Source: Holophagaceae bacterium (GTDB lineage Bacteria; Acidobacteriota; Holophagae; Holophagales; Holophagaceae). From it: a stretch of 64,000 nt of DNA. Below are positions 17,762 to 28,644 of the stretch, one piece after another; the stretch's first letter is position 1; each line of letters starts with the position of its first letter. Under the pieces are notes generated by a model. That model was not told where the DNA came from. It saw nothing but the letters and a program-made list of their open reading frames with translations, and ran no database searches. The position numbers and the translations under genes are program-made. The stretch spans positions 1 through 64,000 of the forward strand of contig JANYBM010000022.1 in assembly GCA_025361125.1 (NCBI GenBank). The letters run 5' to 3'.

Positions 17762-18608
17762 AATTTCTATCCTGGCGCTCGCGCTTGCGCTCTCCCCCCT
17801 GGCTTGCCAAAAAGCAATGGTGGCGCCAAAGCCCAGCTCAACCATCAGCCAATCCGAAAATCCGAGGCCCGCTCCTCAATTGCTCCAGGCCCAGACCATG
17901 GGAGTGATCCAGGATTTTCTGGATGACCCAGGCATCATGACGATTCTTGCGCCCAAACAGGCCGAGATCAAAGCCACCTTTGACCTGCCCCTATGTGCGT
18001 GCCCCAAAGGGCTTTTTCGAGGCCGCAACGGGGAGGAAAATCTTTTGGGCTATTGGGTTACGGACATCATGCGCGCCCGCGCAGCCCTGTTGATTGGCAG
18101 GCCCGTGAAGTTCGCCCTGACCAACAGTGGTGGGCTTCGCGCCAATTTGCCCGCGGGCCAATTGAAAGTGTCCGATATGTACGGTGTCATGCCCTTCGAA
18201 AACGAACTGGTGACCCTCGAGATGACCGGCCAGGACGTGATGGACGCCGTCAAGCAGGGCATCCTTCATCGTGGAAGCGAACCCAGTTCCGGTGTGAAGT
18301 TGGTCTTGTCAGGGCCCGTGGACAAACCCGAATTCCTGATCACCTGGGAGGATGGGGCGGCCATCAAGCCTGACGAACCCGTCACGGTGGCCACCACGGA
18401 TTACTTGTATAACGGTGGCGATTCCATTCCCGCCCTGAAGAAAGGCCGTCGCCCCTTCACCACGGGTGTATCCATGCGCCAGATGCTGTTGGACGCCTGC
18501 GGAGACTTGGCCAAAGCCGGAAAGCCCTTGGAAGCCCCTGCCCTGGGCCGTTACAAAATCACACCTGAGCTGTATAACGCCGCTCGCGATCACAAACTTG
18601 GGCATTGA
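17751..18608 (+). CDS. 5'-nucleotidase C-terminal domain lipoprotein
   Basis: A 285-residue lipoprotein: a short hydrophobic signal ends in SPLAC, a good lipobox. The mature part is the nucleotide-binding C-terminal domain of UshA-type 5'-nucleotidases, shown by FALTNSGGLRANLPAGQL, VMPFENELVTLEMTGQDVMDAV and YLYNGGDSIPAL. On its own this domain lacks the metal centre, so it needs the metallophosphatase encoded next door to act on extracellular nucleotides. The start overlaps the previous gene. The two-gene arrangement inverts the usual N-to-C domain order. Confidence 0.88.
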   Translation: MRLEISILALALALSPLACQKAMVAPKPSSTISQSENPRPAPQLLQAQTMGVIQDFLDDPGIMTILAPKQAEIKATFDLPLCACPKGLFRGRNGEENLLGYWVTDIMRARAALLIGRPVKFALTNSGGLRANLPAGQLKVSDMYGVMPFENELVTLEMTGQDVMDAVKQGILHRGSEPSSGVKLVLSGPVDKPEFLITWEDGAAIKPDEPVTVATTDYLYNGGDSIPALKKGRRPFTTGVSMRQMLLDACGDLAKAGKPLEAPALGRYKITPELYNAARDHKLGH

Positions 18609-18609
18609 A

Positions 18610-18641
18610 AAGTTGAGAAGTTGAGAAGTTGAGAAGTTGAA
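18610..18641 (+). repeat. Tandem 8-bp repeat, four copies
   Basis: AAGTTGAG is repeated three times and then once as AAGTTGAA between the two 5'-nucleotidase genes; a looser copy follows. GAGAGG just before the next ATG may serve as its ribosome site. Confidence 0.85.
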
Positions 18642-18673
18642 AAGTCTAGAGCTTGAAAGATTGAGAGGCTGCT

Positions 18674-19770
<1,097 letters not shown>

Positions 19771-19845
19771 TGAAACCCTGATGAATGCTTGATCCCGGCC
19801 TGTCTTCGTGGGACGCTGCTGTTGGTTATTTCTAGGAGAACGCAT

Positions 19846-21144
19846 ATGACCGCAGTCCAGATCACTCCTCCCGCAAACGGCGAAAAGATTCGCATCGAAA
19901 ACGGCCAGCTGCACGTTCCCGATCGGCCGATCATTCCTTTCATTGAAGGCGACGGTACCGGTCCAGATATCTGGAGAGCCTCGGTGCGCGTGTTCGACGC
20001 GGCGGTGGCCAAGGCCTACGGCGGGAAACGCCAGATCCAATGGATGGAAGTCTTTGCCGGCGAGAAGAGTTTCAAACAGTTCGACACCTGGTTGCCCGAT
20101 GAAACCATCACCGCCTGCCGGGACTACCTGGTGAGCATCAAGGGCCCCCTGACCACCCCTATCGGAGGTGGCATCACCAGCCTGAATGTGGCCTTGCGCC
20201 AGAAACTGGACCTGTACGTCTGCCTGCGCCCTGTGCGCTGGTTCAAGGGTGTGCCCAGCCCAGCCAAACGCCCCGAAGACGTTGATATGGTGATCTTCCG
20301 CGAAAATACCGAAGACATCTACGCGGGTATCGAATTCGAACAAGGCAGCGAGGATGCGAAGAAATTTCTGAAAATCTTCGAGGAGAACTGGCCCAAGCAG
20401 TACGCCAAGATCCGTTTCCCCAATACCGCGGGCATTGGCGTCAAGGCCGTATCAAAGGAGGGCACGGAGCGACTCATGCGTGCGGCCATTGATTACGCCA
20501 TAGCGACCCACCGTGAGAGCGTCACCATCGTACACAAAGGCAACATCATGAAGTTCACGGAAGGCGCCTTTCGTAACTGGTCCTACGCGGTGGCCGAGGC
20601 TGAATACGGCGACAAGACCTACACCTGGAGCCAATGGGAGCGCACCAAGAAGGCCTCCGGCGAGGACGCCGCCAACGCCGAACAAAAAGCGGCCCTGGCC
20701 ACCGGAAAAATCCTGGTGAAAGATGCCATTGCCGACATCACGCTGCAGCAGATCCAGACCCGTCCCAAGGAATTCAGCGTCATCGCCACCTTGAACCTGA
20801 ACGGCGATTACCTGAGCGACGCACTGGCCGCGCAGGTGGGGGGGTTGGGCATCGCCCCAGGTGGCAACATCAATTACCTCACCGGCCACGCCATCTTTGA
20901 AGCCACCCATGGCACAGCGCCAAAATACACGGATCTGGACAAAGTGAATCCGGGCTCTGTCATCCTTTCCGGCGAAATGATGCTGCGCTACATGGGCTGG
21001 ACCGAAGCCGCCGATGTGATTCTGGCCGCCATGGACAAAGCCATCGCATCCAAGCATGTGACTTATGATTTCGCCCGTCAGATGGAAGGCGCGACCGAAG
21101 TCAAGTGCAGTGGCTTCGCAGATGAGATCATCAAAAACCTGTGA
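19846..21144 (+). CDS. icd: Isocitrate dehydrogenase, NADP-type
   Basis: TCA cycle enzyme converting isocitrate to 2-oxoglutarate. 432 residues from the ATG at 19846, preceded by AGGAGAA; the frame is open from 19789 but the ribosome site decides the start. It has [24 protein letters not shown] (substrate Ser and Asn), YVCLRPVRW and NGDYLSD. The [17 protein letters not shown] segment has the Lys-Tyr pair used by NADP-dependent enzymes such as E. coli Icd. It converges on the PEGA kinase gene with a strong hairpin between them. Confidence 0.96.
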   Translation: MTAVQITPPANGEKIRIENGQLHVPDRPIIPFIEGDGTGPDIWRASVRVFDAAVAKAYGGKRQIQWMEVFAGEKSFKQFDTWLPDETITACRDYLVSIKGPLTTPIGGGITSLNVALRQKLDLYVCLRPVRWFKGVPSPAKRPEDVDMVIFRENTEDIYAGIEFEQGSEDAKKFLKIFEENWPKQYAKIRFPNTAGIGVKAVSKEGTERLMRAAIDYAIATHRESVTIVHKGNIMKFTEGAFRNWSYAVAEAEYGDKTYTWSQWERTKKASGEDAANAEQKAALATGKILVKDAIADITLQQIQTRPKEFSVIATLNLNGDYLSDALAAQVGGLGIAPGGNINYLTGHAIFEATHGTAPKYTDLDKVNPGSVILSGEMMLRYMGWTEAADVILAAMDKAIASKHVTYDFARQMEGATEVKCSGFADEIIKNL

Positions 21145-21159
21145 TTCAGAACGAATCAG

Positions 21160-21202
21160 TGATTCAAACAAGGGCTCGTGATGCGGGCCCTTGTTTGAAT
21201 CA
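21160..21202. terminator. Bidirectional hairpin between icd and the PEGA kinase
   Basis: TGATTCAAACAAGGGC (21160-21175) pairs perfectly with GCCCTTGTTTGAATCA (21187-21202) around an 11-base loop, giving 16 uninterrupted pairs. It lies between two convergent stops, 15 bases from each. No long T-run follows on either strand, but position and strength fit a shared terminator. Confidence 0.78.
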
Positions 21203-21215
21203 AAATCTTGGGAAT

Positions 21216-23099
21216 TTAGATCTTGAACTTCACCACCTGGTCGGAGGTTATGTTCACCATTTGTTTGATGCCTTTGACTGAGATCACATGCCGTCCACGG
21301 CTGACGGTGATGGGGTTGCTACCGTCGCTGTCCTTGCCCGTGGGCGTTCCATCTATGGAGACTTTGTCATAGGTGGGAAAGGTGGATACGGTGATGAGCG
21401 CGGTGCCAGGCACATTGATCAGTACCACTTGCCCACCCTTTGCGGTAATGGGGCGCGAATCGCGGTAGAAGAATGATGAGTTGCTGAGCTCCAGCTTATG
21501 GGGGCCATCACTCACGGTGGTTTTGCTCGACGAGGTCAACTCACCCGCATCCTTGCCATCTATGCGGACCCGCACGGGGAATCCACCGGTGAGCTTCAAA
21601 GTGGCCGGAGCATTGGGATCCGGGGGATTGATCTCCGAAGGGTTTTTTAATTGGATGGGCGATTCATCTGGGATATCGCCCATGAGGTAATCGCGGCTAA
21701 AAATCAGTTCGTCCTTCTTCAATGACAGTGAGTGTTTCCTTCCTTCGTTCCAGCGCAGCTTCACGGGAGTGCGGTCCTGCAAAGTATCACCATCGAGCGT
21801 CACCGTTGCACCAGGGGGGTCTGACTTCAGGGTGATGTCGCTTTCCTTCGCCTTCAGCGTGGGTTGGAGCTTATCCCCCTCCTTGTAGGCGATGGTCACT
21901 GATTCAAAGCCTTTGTGCTCGAACCGGACCCTATCACCCGTTTTGAGCTGCACATTGGTGGGAGTGTCCCCATCAACTTTTTTATCATTCTTGAATACGG
22001 CGGCCTTGGGTGGATCCGAATTCACGAGGACCCGGCTGCCACCCTTCAGCACGTACCATCCACTGAAACCCAGAAGCCCCAGGATGAGGATGCTCGCGGC
22101 AATCAGCCCCCCCCTGCTCTTGCGCGGTCCCAACATGATGGAGGGGGAGGAATCCAGCAGCGTTTCATCGCTGGCCCGGGACACGATGGGGGGCAACGGT
22201 GCATCACCCCCCATGTGCATGATGCCCAACAACTCTCGTCGCTCATCCTTTTCGATTTCAGAAGTGGCATCCATCAGGTCCTTGACGAAGGCACCGCAAG
22301 ACGTGTATCGGTCCGCAGGCTTTTTGGCCAGTGCACGGAAAAAGATGCGCTGCCATCCCCCTGGGAGGATCCCGAGCACAGGCGGTTGTACTTCGATGGG
22401 TGGTTCATTCACGATGCGATAGAGAATCGTATTGATGGAGTTGCCTGGGAACGGTGAAACACCAGAAAGCATTTCGAAAACCAGCACCGCGAAGCTGAAT
22501 TGGTCCGAACGACCGTCAACGGTACCTTCGCGGATCTGCTCAGGGCTGGCATAGCTGGGCGTCCCTAGGAAAGTACCGGTTTGAGTGAGGTTCGCGTCTT
22601 CGCGCTTGGCGATGCCGAAGTCCATGAGCTTGGGCCTGCCATCCTCGGTGATCATCACGTTGCCCGGCTTGACGTCGCGGTGTACGATGCCCGCCTTATG
22701 AGCGTGATCCAAAGCCTCAGCCACACCGGCCGCGATCCTTAACTTGTCCTTGATAGGGAACGGACCGCCAGCCTTGATGATGTGGTCCAATGGCTCGCCT
22801 GGCACAAATTCCATAGCCAAGAAGGGGCCCAGCGCACTCTCTCCGACGTCGTAGATGGCAACAATACCCGGATGGTTCAGCAGACCTGAAATCTCAGCTT
22901 CTCGCTGAAAACGGAGCATGTACTCCTGCCGATCCGCATCGCTGCGCATGGCATCCATCTTCACGACCTTCACCGCCACCTTGCGCTTGATGCGGGGGTC
23001 TTCTGCCAGGTAAACACTGCCCATAGCCCCAGAACCCAGGAGTCGCTTGATCTCATAGCGACCGATGGTCGAAGGCAGGGGTTTTTGGGGTTCGTCCAT
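21216..23099 (-). CDS. Membrane Ser/Thr protein kinase with PEGA repeats
   Basis: 627 residues. The N-terminal Hanks-type kinase domain has LLGSGAMGSVYLA, VAVKVVK, the active loop IVHRDVKPGNVMI and LMDFGIAK, so it should be active. A linker leads to a single membrane span (ASILILGLLGFSGWYVL, near residue 345), then an extracytoplasmic part with about four PEGA-like segments, for example VLVNSDPPKAAVFKN and ITLKSDPPGATVTLDGD. Its signal and targets are unknown. ATG at 23099 with AGGTG upstream is preferred to GTG at 23105. It is divergent from the glycosyltransferase gene across about 155 bases that should hold both promoters. Confidence 0.93.
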   Translation of the reverse strand: MDEPQKPLPSTIGRYEIKRLLGSGAMGSVYLAEDPRIKRKVAVKVVKMDAMRSDADRQEYMLRFQREAEISGLLNHPGIVAIYDVGESALGPFLAMEFVPGEPLDHIIKAGGPFPIKDKLRIAAGVAEALDHAHKAGIVHRDVKPGNVMITEDGRPKLMDFGIAKREDANLTQTGTFLGTPSYASPEQIREGTVDGRSDQFSFAVLVFEMLSGVSPFPGNSINTILYRIVNEPPIEVQPPVLGILPGGWQRIFFRALAKKPADRYTSCGAFVKDLMDATSEIEKDERRELLGIMHMGGDAPLPPIVSRASDETLLDSSPSIMLGPRKSRGGLIAASILILGLLGFSGWYVLKGGSRVLVNSDPPKAAVFKNDKKVDGDTPTNVQLKTGDRVRFEHKGFESVTIAYKEGDKLQPTLKAKESDITLKSDPPGATVTLDGDTLQDRTPVKLRWNEGRKHSLSLKKDELIFSRDYLMGDIPDESPIQLKNPSEINPPDPNAPATLKLTGGFPVRVRIDGKDAGELTSSSKTTVSDGPHKLELSNSSFFYRDSRPITAKGGQVVLINVPGTALITVSTFPTYDKVSIDGTPTGKDSDGSNPITVSRGRHVISVKGIKQMVNITSDQVVKFKI

Positions 23100-23255
23100 G
23101 ATCACCTGGAAAGGGAATACGAAAATCGTACCGAAACGAGACCTGATTAGCTTGATAAAAGCCGATAAAATCTTTTGATTTCCTATGAATTCCTGTCAAA
23201 ATAAGGCGTTCTTGTATGCCATTCCAACCAGTTGCCGGAAAGGGCCTAGCCGATC

Positions 23256-24776
23256 ATGGAAGCACTGAAGACCACCATCCTGTTCACCTATTTTTCTATA
23301 TTGACCATTTTAAGCATTTACGGCGCTCATCGCCTGTGGATGTTGCTGCTGTATTACCGTCATAAAAACGAAGTGCCCCAACCCAAGGGTGATGCCAATT
23401 ATCTCCCCATGGTCACGGTGCAGTTGGCTGTATTCAACGAGATGAACGTGGTAGAGCGCCTGGTTGACTACGTCACCGCGATGGATTGGCCCAAAGAAAA
23501 GTTGGAAATCCAGCTGCTGGATGATTCTACCGATGAAACGGTTAAGTTCGCCGAAGCGGTCTGCGAAAAATACAAGATGCTGGGCTTCGACATCCAGTAC
23601 ATCCATCGCACCGATCGCACAGGTTACAAAGCTGGCGCGCTGGCAAATGGCTTGAAGACCGCCAAGGGCGAAGTGGTCGCCATGTTCGATGCGGATTTCC
23701 TGCCCACCGAGGATTTTCTTCGCCAAGCTGTACCTCATTTCGCCGATGGCAAAGTCGCTTTTGTCCAGGGCTGCTGGGCCCACATGAACCGCGACTTCAG
23801 CCTGTTGACCCAAGTGCAGGGCATTTTGCTGGATGGCCACTTCATCTTCGAACATACCGCCCGGCATCGCTCCAATGCTTTCTTCAATTTTTCAGGCACC
23901 GCGGGCATGTGGCGCGTCGCCGCCATCGCGGATGCGGGCGGTTGGGAGAACGACACCATCACTGAAGACGCCGATCTGAGCTATCGCGCCCAACTCAAGG
24001 GCTGGAAGGGTGTTTATCTCAAGGACCTGGTTGTTCCCGCTGAATTGCCCGTGGATGTGAACGCCTTCAAAAGTCAGCAGCACCGCTGGGCCAAAGGCAA
24101 TGCACAGGTCATCCGCAAGCTCATGAAGACCATCTGGATGAGCAACGAGAGCCTGCACACCAAACTGGAATGCTGGTTTCATCTCACCGCCAACTGCAAC
24201 TACCTGCTGATGGTCATTCTCGCGGTCATCATGGTGCCTTGCATGATCCTGCGGGCTGGAACGCCATGGTATGTGCTGCTGGCCACGGATGGGCCGTTCT
24301 TCCTGCTGAACGCCGTCAGCGTCGGGCTTTATTTCGGACTGTCCCAAAAAGAACTCACGGATAACGCGGGTTGGACCAAGCGCCTGAAATACATCCCGGC
24401 CCTGATGAGTTTGGGTATCGGCCTTGCGCTGAACCAATCCAAGGCCGTTCTGGAAGGTTTCTTCACGGATGACAAGGAATTCAAACGCACACCGAAACTT
24501 GGCATGGATGCCCAGGGCAAGGCCAGGAGCAAGCGCGCCTACAAGGTGCCAAAAAGCCTCGTCACCTTCCTGGAAGCAGGCTTCGCGATCTACTACTTCG
24601 CGGCGGTCGTCTTCTCCATTGCCATCCGCAAGTGGGCCTCGGTACCGTTCCTGGTGCTCTTCTTCAACGGGTTCGCCTATATGAGCATCTTCTCATTGAT
24701 GGATGTCCAACTCTTCCGGCGCTTGGCCATGGAAGAACTGGAAGACGAGGAAAAAGCTTCCTCCCTCATCCAATAA
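23256..24776 (+). CDS. Processive family 2 glycosyltransferase, membrane-bound
   Basis: 506 residues. An N-terminal membrane span is followed by a GT-A domain with the D, D, D, QxxRW pattern: LLDDSTDE, FDADFLP, TEDADLSYRAQLKGWKG and QQHRWAKGNAQ. At least four further C-terminal spans follow. This is the architecture of cellulose-synthase-like or glucomannan-synthase-like enzymes, making a beta-linked polysaccharide or transferring to a lipid. There is no PilZ domain or bcsB-like partner nearby, so cellulose itself is not supported. The next gene begins on the very next base after the stop. Confidence 0.9.
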   Translation: MEALKTTILFTYFSILTILSIYGAHRLWMLLLYYRHKNEVPQPKGDANYLPMVTVQLAVFNEMNVVERLVDYVTAMDWPKEKLEIQLLDDSTDETVKFAEAVCEKYKMLGFDIQYIHRTDRTGYKAGALANGLKTAKGEVVAMFDADFLPTEDFLRQAVPHFADGKVAFVQGCWAHMNRDFSLLTQVQGILLDGHFIFEHTARHRSNAFFNFSGTAGMWRVAAIADAGGWENDTITEDADLSYRAQLKGWKGVYLKDLVVPAELPVDVNAFKSQQHRWAKGNAQVIRKLMKTIWMSNESLHTKLECWFHLTANCNYLLMVILAVIMVPCMILRAGTPWYVLLATDGPFFLLNAVSVGLYFGLSQKELTDNAGWTKRLKYIPALMSLGIGLALNQSKAVLEGFFTDDKEFKRTPKLGMDAQGKARSKRAYKVPKSLVTFLEAGFAIYYFAAVVFSIAIRKWASVPFLVLFFNGFAYMSIFSLMDVQLFRRLAMEELEDEEKASSLIQ

Positions 24777-25619
24777 GTGATTGATCTCCATTGCCACTCC
24801 TTTTTCTCTGACGGTACTGATACCCCAGAGGAACTGGTTCGAATGGGGGAAGACGCGTCACTCGACGCCCTGGCGCTGACCGATCACGACACCCTGGAAG
24901 GCTTGCCACGGTTCCTGAGTCAGCAACCTCAGGTGAAAATGAGATTGATCCCCGGGATTGAGTTGAGCTGCCGTTTTATTGGACGCTCCCTCCATGTGCT
25001 GGGACTTTTTGTGAATCCTGACGACAGCAGCTTTCAACGTCGCCTAGTGGACCTGCGGCAGCGCCGCGAGGACCGTAATTTACGGATGGTTGAAAAACTT
25101 CAAACCATGGGCGTTGCCATAACCTGGGAAATGGTGCAGGCTCAGGCCCCCACGGCTCTGGTGGCGCGCCCCCATTTCGCCAAGGCACTGGTGGCCTGCG
25201 GAGCAGCCAACTCCTCCCCGGATGCCTTCCTCCGGTACGTCGGCGATCACGCTCCAGGGTACGTAGAGCGGGAGGAGTTGGAGCCCTCAGAAGCCATTCG
25301 TTGGATTTGGGAAGCCGGAGGCATTCCTCTGGTGGCCCATCCTGGACGCTTTGGTCGGGGCTTCATCTGGAATGAGGCTATGCCGGTGCTCCAAAAAACA
25401 GGCATGGCAGGCTTCGAAGCCTTCTATGGTGATTACAGCACCTCTGAACAGACTTATTTCAATTCCCTGGCCACGCGGCTTGGCATGGCCCGCAGTGGCG
25501 GTAGCGATTACCATGGCGCCAATAAACCTGGCCTGAAACTCGGTCTAGGCTGGGGAGGGCTCAAGGTCCCTGGTGAATTGATAGCGGAATTGGAAACCAC
25601 TCGTAATCAGGGTGCTTGA
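24777..25619 (+). CDS. PHP-domain phosphoesterase (RNase AM / YciV-like)
   Basis: 280 residues, starting with GTG directly after the previous TAA, so translation is likely coupled. PHP metal motifs are IDLHCHSFFSDGTDTPEEL, LTDHDTLEG, GIELSC, VAHPGRFG and SGGSDYHG. The closest known group is YciV (RnaAM), which trims 5' ends of RNA and hydrolyses 3',5'-nucleoside bisphosphates; the exact substrate here is inferred. The coupling to a glycosyltransferase gene is not explained by that role. Confidence 0.88.
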   Translation: MIDLHCHSFFSDGTDTPEELVRMGEDASLDALALTDHDTLEGLPRFLSQQPQVKMRLIPGIELSCRFIGRSLHVLGLFVNPDDSSFQRRLVDLRQRREDRNLRMVEKLQTMGVAITWEMVQAQAPTALVARPHFAKALVACGAANSSPDAFLRYVGDHAPGYVEREELEPSEAIRWIWEAGGIPLVAHPGRFGRGFIWNEAMPVLQKTGMAGFEAFYGDYSTSEQTYFNSLATRLGMARSGGSDYHGANKPGLKLGLGWGGLKVPGELIAELETTRNQGA

Positions 25620-25664
25620 ACACGGCGTTAGCAAATGTTGGTAAGATCGCTAGTGAGGATTCCC

Positions 25665-26066
25665 ATGGCTCAAAAGATTCTGCTGGTCGAGGATGATCCG
25701 ATCAATGTCAAGTTCATTGAGGTTGTATTGACCCGCATGGGTGGCTATGAAGTGATCGTGAGTGAAGACGTTGAAGAGATTCTAGCCTTGGCCAAGAGCG
25801 GCACGCTTGCTGGAATCATCATGGACATTAGCCTCGCCCGAAGCAGTTACCAGGGGAAAAGGGTGGATGGCATTTTCATCACCAAACTCATCAAAGCAGA
25901 TCCTGAATCCGCCAAGATCCCCGTGCTGATGGCAACCGCACATGCCATGTATGGCGACCGGGAAAAGTTCCTTGCCGAGACTGGCGCCGAGGGCTATCTC
26001 TCCAAGCCCATTCACGATCCAGATGCCTTTCTGCGGGAAGTGCAAAGCGTGGTCAAGAAGCCGTGA
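25665..26066 (+). CDS. Single-domain response regulator
   Basis: 133 residues from the ATG at 25665, preceded by GAGGA. It is a lone REC domain: acidic pair in LLVEDDPINVKF, phospho-acceptor Asp in GIIMDISLA, the Thr-Ala switch in LMATAHAMYG, and Lys in YLSKPI. The stretch after the phospho-Asp (ARSSYQGKRVDG) is longer than in CheY. With no output domain it must signal by protein contact. No cognate kinase is adjacent. Its stop overlaps the truA start as GTGA. Confidence 0.92.
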   Translation: MAQKILLVEDDPINVKFIEVVLTRMGGYEVIVSEDVEEILALAKSGTLAGIIMDISLARSSYQGKRVDGIFITKLIKADPESAKIPVLMATAHAMYGDREKFLAETGAEGYLSKPIHDPDAFLREVQSVVKKP

Positions 26067-26968
26067 AGAAGCCCTACCGGGGCGGATCTCACCAAGGATA
26101 CCCGCCAACCCCAAAGGTCGGCCTGAGTCAACGCCGTGGCCTGAATCCATCCCAGGATGTCACTGCTTTCCGCCTGCTCATCGAATACGATGGCGGTCGC
26201 TTTGCTGGGTGGCAGAAGCAAGGCCCAAAACAAACTGCCGCAGGGGTTCGCACGGTGGCGGGCATTCTTGAGAAAATCCTGCACGACGCCGGTTGCGACG
26301 CGCTGACGCTTATGGGTTCAGGCCGCACGGATGCAGGCGTCCACGCGCTCGGACAAGTGGCCCACCTGCACTTGGCCGTGACGGGCGCACCCAAGGCCCA
26401 TGAGTTGCAGCGGCTCTTCAACGACACCCTGCCACACGATCTCTCCGTGCGCGAGGTACGCCCCTGTTCGAGCACTTTCCACGCTCGCCACGACGCCATG
26501 GAACGCAGCTATCTCTATCAGTTGAGCACTAGGCGTAGCGCCTTCGCCAAGCCCTACGTCTGGTGGGTGAAGCGGCCACTGAACCTGCGCGATCTCAGAG
26601 CAGCCTGGGAGACCTTCCAGGGCAACCACGAGTTCGCTGCGTTCGCGGATTTGGAGCCGGGAGAAGATTCAAGAGTACAAATCCGGGCCTGCGACCTATC
26701 CGAATCAGGATCGCTCGTTCTGCTGCGCGTCACCGCCACCCATTTCCTCCGCAGCCAAGTGCGCCGAATGGTTGGCGCCACAGTTTCCTGTGCGCTGGGG
26801 GATGATGATTCAGCTGCCATCCTGACGGATTTGAGGACGCCCACCGAAGAAGCAAATCTCCATTGGGGCAAGCTAGCCGCGCCCAGCGCGGGGCTTTTCC
26901 TGGAACGCGTGCGGTATAGCGGCGACCCAGAGACGGGTGTCTTGAAACCGGTCGTGGCTGTGTACTGA
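26063..26968 (+). CDS. truA: tRNA pseudouridine(38-40) synthase
   Basis: Isomerises uridines 38-40 in the tRNA anticodon arm. 301 residues from the GTG that overlaps the response-regulator stop. The first 35 residues are not family-like; the TruA body begins at FRLLIEYDGGRFAGWQKQ. The catalytic Asp is in GSGRTDAGVHALGQVAH, and FLRSQVRRMVG and the C-terminal AAPSAGLFLERV are typical. A start further downstream is possible, but no better site is evident. Confidence 0.95.
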   Translation: MKKPYRGGSHQGYPPTPKVGLSQRRGLNPSQDVTAFRLLIEYDGGRFAGWQKQGPKQTAAGVRTVAGILEKILHDAGCDALTLMGSGRTDAGVHALGQVAHLHLAVTGAPKAHELQRLFNDTLPHDLSVREVRPCSSTFHARHDAMERSYLYQLSTRRSAFAKPYVWWVKRPLNLRDLRAAWETFQGNHEFAAFADLEPGEDSRVQIRACDLSESGSLVLLRVTATHFLRSQVRRMVGATVSCALGDDDSAAILTDLRTPTEEANLHWGKLAAPSAGLFLERVRYSGDPETGVLKPVVAVY

Positions 26969-27184
26969 AGCCACCGATGACTGCCGATAAAAAAACAATG
27001 AACTCAGGTTTCTGGTTTAAGCAGCGGCAGGAGCCGATGGGTGGGAAATGACCAGAGCTAACCCCATCCTTATGAAGATGGACTGCGTTGGGCCCCTGAT
27101 TTCCAAAGGTTTTTAGCGCAGTGTTTAGCTCTTTTTTGGCATCCATGTTCATCTGTGGCTTCCCTTTCTAGGAGCGCTCCCACC

Positions 27185-27754
27185 ATGACCATCACCCGTG
27201 ACGAAGCCTGGCGACTGCTTTGCGAATGGACGCCTTCAGAAAAACTGCGGGTCCACGCCCGTGCCGTGGAACTGGTGATGCGGGATCTCGCCACCCAGCT
27301 CGGGGCCGATGTGGAAGCCTTCGGCGTCGCGGGCCTGCTGCACGACGCGGACTACGACCAATGGCCCGGGGACCATCCCAAACGCATCGTCGCCTGGCTG
27401 CAGGAGCGCGGCGAGACCGCCATCGCCCACGCCATCAGCGCTCATTACACCAAGTGGGGCGTGGACTACGACACGCTGCTGGACAAGGCGCTCATCGCGT
27501 CCGATGAAATCACCGGCTTCTGCATGGCCTGCGCCCTGGTAAGGCCGACCCGAACCGAGGGACTTGAACCTCGCTCGGTGAAAAAGAAATTGAAGGACAA
27601 GGCCTTCGCGGCCGGAGTGGATCGCCATGAGGTGGCCGAAAGCCTTCGAATGCTCATGGAGGGCATCGGCGGCACGGAAGACGAGCACCTGGCCCGGATC
27701 ATCGCCGTTCTCCACTCGAATCGGGAGCTGCTGGGACTGCTGCCGCCGGGCTGA
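27185..27754 (+). CDS. HD-domain hydrolase
   Basis: 189 residues from the ATG at 27185 with AGGAG about 11 bases upstream. The HD metal motif is in VAGLLHDADYDQWPG, with an upstream His in LRVHARAVELVM and a later SDEITGF. Such proteins are phosphohydrolases, often acting on nucleotides; the substrate is not predictable. It stands alone between truA and a membrane protein gene. The 216 bases before it contain TCCATGTTCATCTGTGGC, which looks like a decayed dispersed repeat. Confidence 0.88.
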   Translation: MTITRDEAWRLLCEWTPSEKLRVHARAVELVMRDLATQLGADVEAFGVAGLLHDADYDQWPGDHPKRIVAWLQERGETAIAHAISAHYTKWGVDYDTLLDKALIASDEITGFCMACALVRPTRTEGLEPRSVKKKLKDKAFAAGVDRHEVAESLRMLMEGIGGTEDEHLARIIAVLHSNRELLGLLPPG

Positions 27755-27891
27755 GCTGGAGCCACAGAAAAACTGATTCACCGCGGAACCACGAGATATA
27801 GAAAATCCAGTGAGTTCAGCATTTTTTCGATTGAACTGGGTTCGGTATGAACCGGGCCATAGCACGGTTAAACTGAAGGCTGGAGCGCATC

Positions 27892-28590
27892 ATGGCCGAG
27901 CTGCAACAACGTTCTCTACTTTCCTCAGGCAACGCCGTCTGGGATCGCAGCGGCACCGACACCCTATCGCGCCGGGCTTTCCTTGGGCTCATCGGCGGGC
28001 TCACCTTTTATGGTCTGGCGTTGAATGCCATCCTGGCCACCTGGGCCATGCAGATCCGTTTCCAGCCTGGGATCGTTTTGTTCCTGGTTCTTGGAATCGG
28101 CCTGCCCATGGCAGGAATCCTCATCGCCAGCCGGGCAAAATCAATGCCGATGGCCCTCTTCGGCTACCACCTGTTGCTCATTCCCATGGGCTTGATCCTG
28201 GGACCGATCCTTTCGGTATACATCAACATTGGCGGGATGGCCCTGGTGACGCGGGCCCTGATGCTCACAGGCAGCGCCGTGGGGGTGATGACGCTTCTGG
28301 GCCTGAGCTATCCGGATATTTTCGCCAAGCTCGGCGGCGTTCTTTTCGCTTCATTGATCGCGCTCGTGGTCCTGCGCCTGGTCTCCATGTTCGTGCCCTC
28401 CCTGGCGGCCGCGGGCTGGATAGATTGGCTGGCGGCGGGCATCTTCACGCTCTATATCGGCTATGACTGCCACCGCGCCATGGCCATCCCGGCCACCGGA
28501 CGCAACGGCGTGGATGTGGCAATCAGCCTCTACCTGGATATCTACAATCTTTTCCTCACCATCCTCCGCCTGCTCAGCCGGAGGGACTGA
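27892..28590 (+). CDS. Bax inhibitor-1 (YbhL/YccA) family membrane protein
   Basis: 232 residues with about seven membrane spans. The C-terminal pattern YIGYDCHRAMAIPATGRNGVDVAI followed by SLYLDIYNLFLTILRLLSRRD is characteristic of the BI-1 family, where it forms part of a pH-sensitive cation leak or a protease-regulatory unit. GGAG lies 7 bases before the ATG. The role in this organism is unknown. The PD40 lipoprotein gene follows closely on the same strand. Confidence 0.85.
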   Translation: MAELQQRSLLSSGNAVWDRSGTDTLSRRAFLGLIGGLTFYGLALNAILATWAMQIRFQPGIVLFLVLGIGLPMAGILIASRAKSMPMALFGYHLLLIPMGLILGPILSVYINIGGMALVTRALMLTGSAVGVMTLLGLSYPDIFAKLGGVLFASLIALVVLRLVSMFVPSLAAAGWIDWLAAGIFTLYIGYDCHRAMAIPATGRNGVDVAISLYLDIYNLFLTILRLLSRRD

Positions 28591-28644
28591 AACCAGGAAA
28601 GCACGGCAGTGGCAGCGAAAGCTGTCATGTACTCAAAATGGGAA

